Part shown: positions 8,529 through 16,560 of the stretch, piece by piece | How the letters are laid out: every line of letters starts with the position of its first letter | Position numbering within the stretch: position 1 is the first letter of the stretch | DNA from: Scleromatobacter sp039920745 | GTDB taxonomy: Bacteria; Pseudomonadota; Gammaproteobacteria; Burkholderiales; Burkholderiaceae_C | Direction of reading: 5' to 3' | Assembly (NCBI GenBank): GCA_039920745.1 | Contig: JBDSDD010000079.1 | Span: 25,681-89,680 of the forward strand | Length of the DNA: 64,000 nucleotides | Program-made: the position numbers and the translations under genes | Notes under the pieces: model-generated | Seen by the model: the letters and a program-made list of their open reading frames with translations, nothing else | What the model was told of the DNA's origin: nothing | Databases searched by the model: none

Positions 8529-9838
8529 GGCGGCGCGCCGGCTTGCGGTTTGCGCGCATCTGCCGCACTGTCCGTTGCCACCAAGGGCGACGCAACAGGC
8601 TTCGGCACGAACGTCAGGGTAAAAACACGCCCATCGATCGCCTTGACATGAACGGTGGACGCGACGCCATTTTGCGTGATCAAGCGCGGTGAACCGAGCA
8701 ACGCGAGCGGACTACCCCAACTCAGCGTCGTATCGATCTGCAGGTGCTCGTCGTCGAGGCGACTCGCGGTGTAGGCAATTTGGAGCGGCTCTCCGAGCCC
8801 CTTCACGCTTTTTGGATCCAGCCGCAGCGTCGCCAGTTCGCCCGCGCGCGCGAGCACCTGCAGCGCGACCGTCGTGGTCGAGGTCGAACTGCCGGCCACC
8901 ACAACCTGGATGTCGGTCATGACCGACTTCGCATCTGCCGGCGCAGCCGCAGCGGTTGCGCTGGCGCCCGCCTGCAACGCGTAGCCGCCAAAGCCGGCGA
9001 CGAGGATGGACAGCGCGGCGACCCGCAGGCCGGCGCGGTGACGGGTGGACGAGATGCGATGACGTTGCAGCATGCGGACTCTTTCGACGAAAGGGTGGAT
9101 CGATTGCCACGCCGTGGCGAGCGGCGGCGTGAGTGCGACGCCCTGGACTTTCAGCAGCGCACCGGCATAGACGGCCAGCGCGCCGGGGGATTCCTCGCGC
9201 AGCACGGCGGCGTCGCAGGACATCTCCTGGTCGGCGCGCACGCGGCGCCACGCCCACCAGGCGATCGGGTTGAACCAGTGAAGCACCAGCAGCGCCGTGG
9301 CCAACAGGTTCCACGCGTTGTCCGCGCGGCGCAGGTGCACGCCTTCATGCAGCAGCATCAGGCGGCGTTCGTCGGCGTCGAAGGCGCTGTCGAAATCGCG
9401 CGGCAACACGATGCGCCGCTTCAGGACGCCCAGCACCGCCGGGCCTGCGCCGGCGGGCAGGCGCTGGGCCACGTCGTCGATCAGCGCTTCGAACCGTCGC
9501 TGGCGGTGCAGCATCGTGGCGGCGAACAGCCAGACGCCCGCGAGCCAGGCCGCGATCGCGGCGAGTTCGAGCGCGTGCGTCGTATCGATCGACGCCACGG
9601 GCCCCGCGGCCCAGGCCGGCGCGATGGCGGCGACGTCGACGCGGATGACCAGCGCATCGATGGCCGGGTGCGGCAAGGCCACAGCGAGCATCGCCACCGG
9701 CACCAGCAGCCAGCCGAGATAGGCAGACGCCGCGCCGAGACGGCGCAACAGGGTTGCCTGCAGCGCGCGAACGACGAGCGTCGCCAGCGACAGCGTGAGT
9801 GTCTGCAACAGCAGCGCGTGGCTCAGGTGCTCAACCAC
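8513..9838 (-). CDS. BlaR1-like M56 membrane metallopeptidase
   Basis: 441 aa. Hydrophobic helices near residues 5-30, 40-60 and 90-110 precede the zinc-protease motif L-L-H-E-G-V-H (HExxH) with downstream N-P-I-A-W-W and E-M-S-C-D, the M56 pattern; another TM helix lies near 285. The C-terminal 150 residues, predicted periplasmic, are not a penicillin-binding sensor; they contain a beta-rich segment (L-G-S-P-R-L-I-T-Q-N-G). M56 proteins sense an envelope signal and inactivate a BlaI-type repressor by proteolysis. It overlaps the upstream repressor gene by 8 nt, so the two are one operon. No beta-lactamase gene is adjacent, so the stimulus is unknown. Confidence 0.87.
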   Translation of the reverse strand: MVEHLSHALLLQTLTLSLATLVVRALQATLLRRLGAASAYLGWLLVPVAMLAVALPHPAIDALVIRVDVAAIAPAWAAGPVASIDTTHALELAAIAAWLAGVWLFAATMLHRQRRFEALIDDVAQRLPAGAGPAVLGVLKRRIVLPRDFDSAFDADERRLMLLHEGVHLRRADNAWNLLATALLVLHWFNPIAWWAWRRVRADQEMSCDAAVLREESPGALAVYAGALLKVQGVALTPPLATAWQSIHPFVERVRMLQRHRISSTRHRAGLRVAALSILVAGFGGYALQAGASATAAAAPADAKSVMTDIQVVVAGSSTSTTTVALQVLARAGELATLRLDPKSVKGLGEPLQIAYTASRLDDEHLQIDTTLSWGSPLALLGSPRLITQNGVASTVHVKAIDGRVFTLTFVPKPVASPLVATDSAADARKPQAGAPPQRAL

Positions 9839-10196
9839 GATCGTGCTCCTTGAGCAGCGCCCGCAGCGCCTCGATGTCCGCCTTCTTCAGCTTGCGATGG
9901 CTGGAGAAGTGGGCAACCAGCGGCGCGAGGCGGCCGCCGAACAGCCGGTCGACGAGACCCACGCTTTGCTCCTTGAGCCACGCGTCACGCTGGAGCACGG
10001 GCGTGTAGAGATAGCGACGGCCGTCCTTTTCCGCGCTGATAGCGCCCTTGGTCAGCAGCCTGTTGACGAGCGTCTTGATGGTGGCGAGCTGCCAGTCATG
10101 CTGGCCTTCGAGTGCCTGGGCGATCTCGTCGGTGCCGAGCGGGTTGTCGCGCCAGATGACTTCCATGACCTGGGCTTCGGCGTCGGAGATGGTCAT
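9831..10196 (-). CDS. BlaI/MecI/CopY-family transcriptional repressor
   Basis: 121 aa, the usual size. The N-terminal winged helix (residues about 3-75) has the family pattern: I-S-D-A-E-A-Q-V-M-E-V-I-W, then A-T-I-K-T-L-V-N-R-L (recognition helix) and G-R-R-Y-L-Y-T-P (wing). The C-terminal helices serve dimerisation. It should repress its own operon with the BlaR1-like gene: two TTAC-N4-GTAA palindromes lie just upstream of its start (10205-10216 and 10231-10242). Confidence 0.9.
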   Translation of the reverse strand: MTISDAEAQVMEVIWRDNPLGTDEIAQALEGQHDWQLATIKTLVNRLLTKGAISAEKDGRRYLYTPVLQRDAWLKEQSVGLVDRLFGGRLAPLVAHFSSHRKLKKADIEALRALLKEHDRG

Positions 10197-10204
10197 TGCA
10201 TTGA

Positions 10205-10216
10205 TTACGTGTGTAA
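10205..10216. promoter_or_regulatory. Probable BlaI-type operator, proximal site
   Basis: The sequence is TTACGTGTGTAA, an inverted repeat TTAC-N4-GTAA, 9 bp upstream of the repressor start codon. BlaI/CopY-family repressors bind TACA/TGTA-type palindromes in this position. A second copy with the same arms lies 26 bp further upstream. Confidence 0.6.
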
Positions 10217-10230
10217 ACGATAGTGGATGA

Positions 10231-10242
10231 TTACACGCGTAA
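10231..10242. promoter_or_regulatory. Probable BlaI-type operator, distal site
   Basis: The sequence is TTACACGCGTAA, the same TTAC-N4-GTAA inverted repeat as at 10205. The 26-bp centre-to-centre distance is about 2.5 helical turns, so the two dimers need not share a DNA face. Flanking bases are also shared (GA before, AC after). Confidence 0.6.
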
Positions 10243-10621
10243 ACGGATCGGTCAATGGGTGCATTGCATGGGGGTGCGCTGCCGCGAAAAGCACTGCTCT
10301 TGCGCCATTGTCCGCTTCGCGCTGGCCGCTGCTTCGAGGTGCGGCAGATCGGGCTGGGGCTCGGCTCCCCGGCTCAGCGTGCGTCGCGCCGGTCGCGCCT
10401 TCGACCCAAGACCACCGTCCCGCGCCAGCGTTGTAGCGGGGGAGAAAAGCCATTCCGATTCTTATCCGGGGTTGAGCATCGACGGGCCATCGAGGCCGCG
10501 CCGATGCGCGCGGCCGGCGCGCTGGCGAGGCGCCGGACACGACACGAACTTCGGGTCGGCTTGCCGGCGTTCCTTCTCGTGTTCGACACTTGGCTTGCAG
10601 CCCTCGTCGCGCAGGACTTTC
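10243..10621. other. Non-coding stretch between the BlaI-like operon and the orphan-gene islet
   Basis: About 380 bases. Several open frames cross it on both strands, but none has protein-like composition, a ribosome-binding site or a recognisable motif. Apart from the operators at its left edge I see no defined element here. Confidence 0.5.
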
Positions 10622-10975
10622 TCAGAGTTCGCGGCTACGTTTGGCCGACAATCGCCGCGCCACGTGGATCAGGTCAGACGTCGGGTCCGCTTTGCACAGC
10701 TTGAGGATCCGCGGTTGCAATGCATCGTATGACGGCACTTCGACGTCGGAGCTGCCGTCGAGCGCCGTGGCCACTGCAGCCATACCGGAGAGATAACCCT
10801 GGGCCCACGTCAAAAGTGGCATGCGGTCGGCCGCTTCCGAACTCGACAGGCGGCCGATCACGACGGTGCACCGCATCATCCCTGGCCCCGCGGGAACGTC
10901 CCGCGCCAACGCAGGCGCGCTTGACAAGGTGCAGACTGCCGCCAGGGTGACGAGCAACAGAGGAAGGGGTTTCAT
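10622..10975 (-). CDS. Small exported protein, unknown family
   Basis: 117 aa from ATG 10975. Residues 1-24 form a clear signal peptide (Lys near the start, hydrophobic core PLLLVTLAAVC, A-L-A cleavage region). The mature part has two cysteines (M-M-R-C and L-K-L-C) and a W-A-Q-G-Y-L-S-G segment, resembling small periplasmic two-Cys proteins of the HdeA or Rap1a/Tai type; the match is by pattern only. First gene of a group of small orphan genes. Confidence 0.65.
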   Translation of the reverse strand: MKPLPLLLVTLAAVCTLSSAPALARDVPAGPGMMRCTVVIGRLSSSEAADRMPLLTWAQGYLSGMAAVATALDGSSDVEVPSYDALQPRILKLCKADPTSDLIHVARRLSAKRSREL

Positions 10976-11273
10976 TTGTGCACTTTCCGAACGTCGAGCT
11001 GCAACCACGCCGCCCTGACCTTTTCAGCAGGATGACACGCAGCCCCGGCTGCAGATCTGACGAGCAAGGCTGCCTAAACGGTGCTGTTTTTGGCGCCCTC
11101 ACGGCACTCGACTGGAAATCGCTTGGCGGCCAGGAGCGGGCAGAAGTGATGGGCAGATTCTTGCCAGCAAGCTGACTTACATTGAAGAAGAACGACCGCG
11201 TGCTGTCGGCCACTACCGGCCGTTGGCCAACGGCAGCTATCAGGATGGACGCCAAAGCATTGAGCCACTGACC
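10976..11273. other. Spacer with degenerate repeat copies
   Basis: About 300 bases between divergent small genes. It contains GGCCAGGAGC at 11128-11137 and TTGGCCAACGGC at 11223-11234, words that recur in the neighbouring spacers. No open frame here looks coding. Confidence 0.45.
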
Positions 11274-11612
11274 ATGACCCTTCCGAAGAATAGCAGTCGT
11301 CCGATTGAGGTCGACGCAGTGCATTTGCGCTATGTGGTTTCCGTGTCGGAAGCTCGTGAGGCTGGTCTGTTCCCGCTGAACCTCACGGTTCAGATTGAGA
11401 CGGGTCGCGGCCGTATCCTTAAGGCCCATGGCCTATTTACCCGCGACTTCTGGCTCGATTTCCCAGCAGTCGAATCCTCGGATAGATATCCAACGCTGAA
11501 ACCTGGAGATGTAGCCACTGTCGTACGTCTTGCCCGCGCGAGCGGATGGAATCCAGAGGAGATTGGCACGCCATTTCTGCTCGAGATCAGTTCAGACGCC
11601 CGCCAGACCTGA
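11274..11612 (+). CDS. Hypothetical protein
   Basis: 112 aa from ATG 11274; a longer form from 11223 would start inside a repeat copy. Soluble, with alternating beta-like segments (R-Y-V-V-S-V, N-L-T-V-Q-I-E-T) and the motif R-D-F-W-L-D-F-P. No signal peptide or membrane segment, and no family recognised. Codon use is less GC-biased than the core genes. Confidence 0.6.
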   Translation: MTLPKNSSRPIEVDAVHLRYVVSVSEAREAGLFPLNLTVQIETGRGRILKAHGLFTRDFWLDFPAVESSDRYPTLKPGDVATVVRLARASGWNPEEIGTPFLLEISSDARQT

Positions 11613-11670
11613 ACGTCGGCTGTGAACGTTGAACCTGTCGTACGATTGTTCCCGCTGAGCGCGTGCAGCC

Positions 11671-11703
11671 GGCCAGGAGCAGACGGATGCGGACGACCGC
11701 TTT
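11671..11703 (+). repeat. Degenerate intergenic repeat, copy A
   Basis: A 33-base segment beginning GGCCAGGAGCAGACGG and ending GACCGCTTT. It matches 26 of 33 bases of the segment at 13032-13064 without gaps. Its first ten bases also occur at 11128 and 12668. It lies between two small orphan genes. Confidence 0.55.
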
Positions 11704-11757
11704 TGGGTCGCGCCGAGCGATACTTCGGTCCTCACCGCCTGGAGAGATCGCATCGAC

Positions 11758-12009
11758 ATGAGACGCTTCGCCTTCGTAATCGTCCTGTTCCTCATGGCCT
11801 CCGCATCGCTGATTCTCGGACTCATCCAAGGATCGCTGGGCTGGTTCATCGGTGGCGTCGTGCTGCTCGCCCCAGCCCTCTACGCACGCAAACGTCTGCG
11901 CGACGAAGCGGGGAGCGAGCGAACCGCGCCGTCGTCCAGCTTCGCCATCACCGCCATGGCAGTGAGCGTTGTGCTCGTCGTCTTCCTGCTTTGGCTCGGG
12001 TCGCGTTGA
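11758..12009 (+). CDS. Small membrane protein
   Basis: 83 aa from ATG 11758. Three hydrophobic segments: about residues 4-22, 27-42 and 62-80, with a charged linker (A-R-K-R-L-R-D-E) between the second and third. No family recognised. It sits alone between repeat-bearing spacers in the orphan-gene islet. Confidence 0.6.
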   Translation: MRRFAFVIVLFLMASASLILGLIQGSLGWFIGGVVLLAPALYARKRLRDEAGSERTAPSSSFAITAMAVSVVLVVFLLWLGSR

Positions 12010-12215
12010 TCACCCCACGTCCAAAGAGATTCTTGCGCTCCGATTGGTCGGCGGATGCCTCGAACCAGGGCCCGCTCGATGTGGCACAGGTCGGCCAAGT
12101 GCGGTCGTTCGTGACCGACTGGTTTCGGGCTGGCCGCCGAAGCGGGCGCTACCATCTGCGACGCAAGCTCCGTTTTGCGCTCCGCCGAGCCCAGGCCGCC
12201 CCTGTCCTAAGCCAG

Positions 12216-12641
12216 ATGACCACCTCCCTATCTCCACTGCTCGAATACCTGCGCCCGTGGAAGCTGTTCACGCTGGCTGCAGGCATTGCCCTGCTGGTGA
12301 TCGGTGCGCAGCGCAAGATCGCGCCGGACTGGGACATCCCCATCAGCTTCATCATGGCGCTATTCGCCTATCTCACTGCACCTTGGAGCTTGCGCGTGCT
12401 GCTGCAGCGACGCTGGAAGCTGCTGCCCCTGGCGCTGCTCGCCACCTGGTTCACCGTTGACGGCTGCTACGCCCTCTACTGGAACTGGCGGGATCCGCAG
12501 GTGCTCGCCCTGATGCGCGCCTGGAACTTTCCAGCGTCGCTGGCGTTGTACGGACTGTGCGGCGTGTTGTGGCTGTACCGCGGTAGCTTGCGAGAACTTG
12601 CGGCCGACGTGGGGGAAGAACTCAGCGGCGTGCGGCGATGA
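12216..12641 (+). CDS. Small polytopic membrane protein
   Basis: 141 aa from ATG 12216; the long upstream open frame has no protein-like features. Four hydrophobic helices: about 17-33, 41-58, 68-85 and 105-122, with a Y-W-N-W-R-D-P motif in the third loop. No family recognised. The stop is followed within 30 nt by a repeat copy (12668-12694). Confidence 0.65.
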   Translation: MTTSLSPLLEYLRPWKLFTLAAGIALLVIGAQRKIAPDWDIPISFIMALFAYLTAPWSLRVLLQRRWKLLPLALLATWFTVDGCYALYWNWRDPQVLALMRAWNFPASLALYGLCGVLWLYRGSLRELAADVGEELSGVRR

Positions 12642-12667
12642 AAATCAAGACCGCAACTGCGAGAGTC

Positions 12668-12694
12668 GGCCAGGAGCAGCCCTTGGCCAACGGC
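12668..12694 (+). repeat. Degenerate intergenic repeat, copy B
   Basis: Starts GGCCAGGAGCAG and ends TTGGCCAACGGC. The first word recurs at 11128 and 11671 and the last at 11223, so this copy links the two repeat words seen separately elsewhere in the islet. Confidence 0.5.
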
Positions 12695-12741
12695 GGCTTT
12701 CGGGCATCTCGAACACCCCCGCGCGCCGCCAGACTACCGCC

Positions 12742-13023
12742 ATGACTCATCCCCCGTCTTTGGTTGTTCACCTTGAGTCGCCGTACGGCGAATACGAAGC
12801 CGGTGCGGCGCCTGCGCGAGACGTGATCCTGATGGGGCTGGGATGGACGACGCCTTGGTGGCCGGCGCTTGCCGTTGGTTGGCTTGAACAGGGCGCTCCG
12901 CTGGACGAAGAGATCGTTGCCTGTCTTGAGGCAATCGGCGGTCGCAAGAAGTGGCCTCAAGATCTTCGGCAACGTGCCGCGGCACTGGCGCGCCGTTGGC
13001 AAACCAGGGCGGCGCCACAATAG
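12742..13023 (+). CDS. Hypothetical protein
   Basis: 93 aa from ATG 12742. Soluble; contains M-G-L-G-W-T-T-P-W-W-P and a basic C-terminal helix (L-R-Q-R-A-A-A-L-A-R-R-W). No domain recognised. Part of the orphan-gene islet and followed directly by a repeat copy at 13032. Confidence 0.5.
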   Translation: MTHPPSLVVHLESPYGEYEAGAAPARDVILMGLGWTTPWWPALAVGWLEQGAPLDEEIVACLEAIGGRKKWPQDLRQRAAALARRWQTRAAPQ

Positions 13024-13031
13024 CGGCTGGC

Positions 13032-13064
13032 GGCCAGAAGCAGACGGCTGAGATAGACCGCTCT
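13032..13064 (+). repeat. Degenerate intergenic repeat, copy C
   Basis: Begins GGCCAGAAGCAGACGG and ends GACCGCTCT; 26 of 33 bases match copy A at 11671-11703 without gaps. It begins 9 nt after the stop codon of the preceding gene. Confidence 0.55.
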
Positions 13065-13174
13065 AGAGGTCTTCAGCGGGGGACCCACAGACGCAGACCT
13101 CAACCTTGTAGAGATCCCATACGATTCCGATGACAGTGTGAGCATTTTGGACGGGCAGACAGAGGAGGGATTCC

Positions 13175-13639
13175 ATGCAAATAACTATGAAGCGCTGGGC
13201 TGGCCATGCGTTGGCGACCGGCACGTGTGCGGCGCTTCTGGCGTGCGCTAGCGGCGTCTCGATTAGCGACACCTGGGTACAGGCGTATCCGGGCGCCCGA
13301 CGTTCGCCAGATGAGGTCGCGGCTGTTGTTCGCGCGGGCAGCCCGAATCTACTGACCGCGGATTTCCCGAGCCAAATAGATAGCGTGAACTACGCTGATT
13401 TCCGAGGCCTGCAGCTAAATGGCATTGAGGTATTGCCAGGTGAACACTTGGTCACCCTTGAGTGCAGCAAGGGACGTCGGGTGAAGACCGCGACACCGTC
13501 GGCGCGCATAAATTTCATTGCTGGTCATGTGTATCAAGCTTCGTGCCGCGACTATGGCAAATCGGCCGGTGCCGAAATCGAAGATCTTGGCGTCGGGTAT
13601 TCGGGCCCAAGTGTGCCGCGGCACATATTGAGTCGCTAG
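13175..13639 (+). CDS. Lipoprotein of unknown function
   Basis: 154 aa from ATG 13175, preceded by AGAGGAGGGA, one of the better ribosome-binding sites in this stretch. The signal peptide ends in the lipobox A-L-L-A-C (Cys24), so the mature protein should be lipid-anchored. The mature region looks beta-rich with two further cysteines (V-T-L-E-C and Y-Q-A-S-C) that could form a disulfide. No family recognised with confidence. Confidence 0.75.
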   Translation: MQITMKRWAGHALATGTCAALLACASGVSISDTWVQAYPGARRSPDEVAAVVRAGSPNLLTADFPSQIDSVNYADFRGLQLNGIEVLPGEHLVTLECSKGRRVKTATPSARINFIAGHVYQASCRDYGKSAGAEIEDLGVGYSGPSVPRHILSR

Positions 13640-13735
13640 AAGCCTTGCAGGGATCGATGCGGCCTAGCTAGAGCTCGCTTTGGAACGACTGGTTTCAGGC
13701 ACTGAAATCAAACGATCGAGGTCGCCCGGTCCACC

Positions 13736-14353
13736 ATGTCACCAGGAGCTCATGTGAGGCGTATACGAATCTGCCTTTTGCTACTCTTTGCCAAGATTGG
13801 AGCCATTGCCCAGACTGCTCATGCGGAGCGGCCGCCAAATGACACTGAACAGCCAGTCGCCTTGGCCCAGAAGCTTTACGCCCAGGTGCTGTCTCGTCAT
13901 CCCATCGGCGCCATCAAGGGAACGGACATGACCGTCTTCGCGCCTTTCCTCAGCAAAGCCTTGCGGCACCGCATGGATCTCACTGCCGATTGCGAAGCTG
14001 ACTTTTTTCGAAAAAACCCGCGGACAGACTTGAAGCCAACCTTTGGGTGGCTGGAGCTCGGACCCTTTTCAGGTGGTGACGAAAGAGCAGCACCGAGCGC
14101 TTTCCGAGTTGGAAAAGCGCGGCCAGTGGCGAAAGGAGTCGCTCGCGTCTATGTGACGCTGACGTATGCAGAGACCAACGAGCCCGACTGGTCGTGGCAG
14201 GTTGCTGTCGACGTGGGGCGTGAAGAAGGTCGCTACGTCGTACGGGACGTGCTTTACTTGAAGGACAAGGACGTCAGTTCGGACTACAAATTGTCCAGGG
14301 TACTGTCTGCAGGGTGCGACGGGCCTCGCTGGGTTGGAGCGGGCCAACAATGA
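13736..14353 (+). CDS. Exported protein, NTF2/DUF3828-like by pattern
   Basis: 205 aa from ATG 13736. An in-frame GTG at 13754 is preceded by AGGAG and gives the better signal peptide (V-R-R-I-R-I-C-L-L-L-L-F...A-H-A), so the true start may be there. The mature part has two helical segments, then Y-V-T-L-T-Y-A and a W-Q-V-A-V-D strand pattern ending Y-V-V-R-D-V-L-Y, as in periplasmic NTF2-fold or DUF3828 proteins. The family call is tentative. Confidence 0.6.
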   Translation: MSPGAHVRRIRICLLLLFAKIGAIAQTAHAERPPNDTEQPVALAQKLYAQVLSRHPIGAIKGTDMTVFAPFLSKALRHRMDLTADCEADFFRKNPRTDLKPTFGWLELGPFSGGDERAAPSAFRVGKARPVAKGVARVYVTLTYAETNEPDWSWQVAVDVGREEGRYVVRDVLYLKDKDVSSDYKLSRVLSAGCDGPRWVGAGQQ

Positions 14354-14775
14354 GTGCGTCCGGCTGCTCTGCGAAGGCATGCTTGCCGAGCTCAGCATCG
14401 GGCGACCACCGACTCGCGGGACAGCCAGAAACCGGTCGCTTGCGATCGGCAGCAACTGGCCGACTGCGGAGATCGGAGTCGTCCGGTTACCCACCGTCGC
14501 CACGGCGGCGTTGCCTTTCCTCTTCAAGTCGCTCGGCCTCCCGAGACATTTCGGCCCGGATCTTTCAGCGGCGGCCCCCTGGCGCTGAGCTGTCGGTCGC
14601 CTATCGATGCGGTACACCCGCACCCGGTATTTGCAGCCGTTCGCGAACGCCGGCTTCGGGGCGCTTGTCCTGTTTGCGGACGGCGTGAGTCTCGCCCGTC
14701 GCCGCGGATGAACAAAGCCGGCTGGCGCATTCACCAAAGCTGGCGCGTGGGCAGGGCCCGACGCGCATGGCCTTC
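14354..14775. other. Non-coding stretch at the right end of the orphan-gene islet
   Basis: About 420 bases between convergent genes. Open frames cross it on both strands but lack protein-like composition and ribosome-binding sites. It contains sequence loosely like the islet repeats (around 14421-14470), too diverged to call. Confidence 0.4.
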
Positions 14776-16560
14776 TCATTGCACCTTGCTGATCCTGTAC
14801 CAATTCAGGTTCCAGCCGCCGGCGGGCACGCCGATGCCGAAGCGGTGGCTGCCTGCGCTCAGTTGCACCTGCTGCTGCACCGTTACCCAGTTCTGCCAGC
14901 CGCCGGTGGCGGGGATGCTGGCGACGCCATGGACGGCGCTGCCGCCGGCTTCCTCGAACGAGAGGCGGCCGCCACCGTTGAGGCTGGCGACGCGGAACTC
15001 GACCAGGTATGTGCCCGAGCTTGGGATCGTGACCGCCGGGTAGGACAGCCAGTCACCGGAGTCGATGTACCCCACATCCTGGCCGCCGCCGGAGTCGGTG
15101 GTGGCCTCCACTTGCACGCCGTGCATGTAGTCGTAGTCCTCGGCCTGGACGGTCAGCGCGCCCGGGTTGGGATTGCTGGCCAGGTTGATGTCCAGCCAGT
15201 TGACGTTGAAGCCGCCTTGCAGCGCGCGGATGGCGATGCTCTGCTCGCCAGCGGGCAGTGCAACGTTGTGCGAGATCGTCGTCCAGTTCTGCCAGCCGCC
15301 GGTGGCGGGCACGGCCAGCGAGCCATAGGTGGCGCCGCCGCCGCCGCGCTCGAGCTGGATCAGACCACCGCCGTTGAGGCTGGCCACGCGGTACTTGATC
15401 GAATAGGTGGCGGCGCTGGGCACGTTCACCGTGTAGGACATCCAGTCGCCGGCATCGATGTAGCCGACGTCGCTGCCGCCGCCGGTGTCGCTGGTGGGCT
15501 CGGCCTGCACGCCCGACATCCGGCAGTAGGCCTGTGCGCGCACGACGGCGGGCACGGGTACGTAGGCGCAGGCGTTGCCCACCGGCGCGGTGCTCGGCCA
15601 ACTGCTGACAATCTGCTTGGCCAGCGTGCCCGAGGCGGTGAGTTGGCCGGCGCTCCAGCCACCGGTGGTGCTGGCGCCGGGTACCAGCGCCGAGGCGCCC
15701 TCGGCCTTGTCGTTGAGCGACCAGTTGGCATTGCTGATGCCGTTCGTCTTCATGAACGAAACCCAGGCGGCAGTCTGGTTGGCGTCGACCGCACCGTCAC
15801 CGCTGGCCTGTACCGAGCCCCATTCGGTCACGAACAGGGCCACCCCGTTGTTCAACGCGGTCTGCGCCTTGTCGCGCAGCGACTGCCCGTGGGTGGCCGC
15901 GTAGAAGTGCAGCGTGTAGGCGATGTTGGTGCCGGAAAGCTTGTCGGTGGAGGCGACGTCGACGTCCTGAGACCAGTTGGGCGTGCCCACGATGATGAGA
16001 TTGCGCGGGTCGATCACGCGGATGGCATTGATCACCGCCTGCGCGTACGGCTTGATGGTGCCGCTCCAGGAAACCTGCAGCGGCTCGTTGTAGACCTCGT
16101 AGATGACGTTGCTGTGGCCGCCGTAGGTGGAGGCCATCTCCTGGAAGAACGCAATCGCCTGCGGCTGGTAAGACTCGGCGTGGTGGCTGTGCCAGTCGAT
16201 GATCACGTACATGTCGTTGGCGATCGCGGCATCGACCACGGCCTTGACGCGCGCCTTGTTGCCGGCAGGGTCGGACAGGTAGCCGTTGGATTCGTCCACG
16301 CCCATGGCTACGCGCACGACCTTGGACTTCCAGTCTTTCTTCAGCCACGCCACCACGCTGGCGTTGTAGAACTTTTCTCCGCCCCAGCCCGTGTTGCTCC
16401 AAAACAGGCTGTTGCCGGAAAAGCTGGCGGGCTGCCCGGCGGCCAGGATCTTGTTGCCGCTGACCGAGAGCGGGCTGACGGCGGCCAGAGAGGTGCCGGC
16501 CTGAGCCAGCAGCGCACTCAGTGCGCAGGCCTGGGCCAGTGCGCGGATCGGGGTGTTCAT
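14776..16560 (-). CDS. Secreted GH5 endoglucanase with two CBM6 domains
   Basis: 594 aa from ATG 16560, preceded by AGGAGAGAGA. Signal peptide about 1-26. Residues about 30-320 are a GH5 catalytic domain (subfamily 2 by pattern): D-W-H-S-H-H, acid/base in V-Y-N-E-P (Glu159), nucleophile in F-V-T-E-W-G-S (Glu246). Two CBM6-type modules follow (about 345-470 and 475-594), each with the repeated D-V-G-Y-I-D-x-G-D-W, R-V-A-S-L-N-G-G-G and T-G-G-W-Q-N-W signatures. It should cleave beta-1,4-glucan outside the cell, with the CBMs binding glycan chains. No other glycan-degradation gene is nearby. Confidence 0.9.
   Translation of the reverse strand: MNTPIRALAQACALSALLAQAGTSLAAVSPLSVSGNKILAAGQPASFSGNSLFWSNTGWGGEKFYNASVVAWLKKDWKSKVVRVAMGVDESNGYLSDPAGNKARVKAVVDAAIANDMYVIIDWHSHHAESYQPQAIAFFQEMASTYGGHSNVIYEVYNEPLQVSWSGTIKPYAQAVINAIRVIDPRNLIIVGTPNWSQDVDVASTDKLSGTNIAYTLHFYAATHGQSLRDKAQTALNNGVALFVTEWGSVQASGDGAVDANQTAAWVSFMKTNGISNANWSLNDKAEGASALVPGASTTGGWSAGQLTASGTLAKQIVSSWPSTAPVGNACAYVPVPAVVRAQAYCRMSGVQAEPTSDTGGGSDVGYIDAGDWMSYTVNVPSAATYSIKYRVASLNGGGLIQLERGGGGATYGSLAVPATGGWQNWTTISHNVALPAGEQSIAIRALQGGFNVNWLDINLASNPNPGALTVQAEDYDYMHGVQVEATTDSGGGQDVGYIDSGDWLSYPAVTIPSSGTYLVEFRVASLNGGGRLSFEEAGGSAVHGVASIPATGGWQNWVTVQQQVQLSAGSHRFGIGVPAGGWNLNWYRISKVQ

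Noticed and set aside
10976..14775. Integron cassette array (attC sites) as the explanation for the small-gene islet
   Set aside because: No integrase is visible, the genes are not all in one direction, and I could not find paired RYYYAAC/GTTRRRY core sites around the repeat copies.
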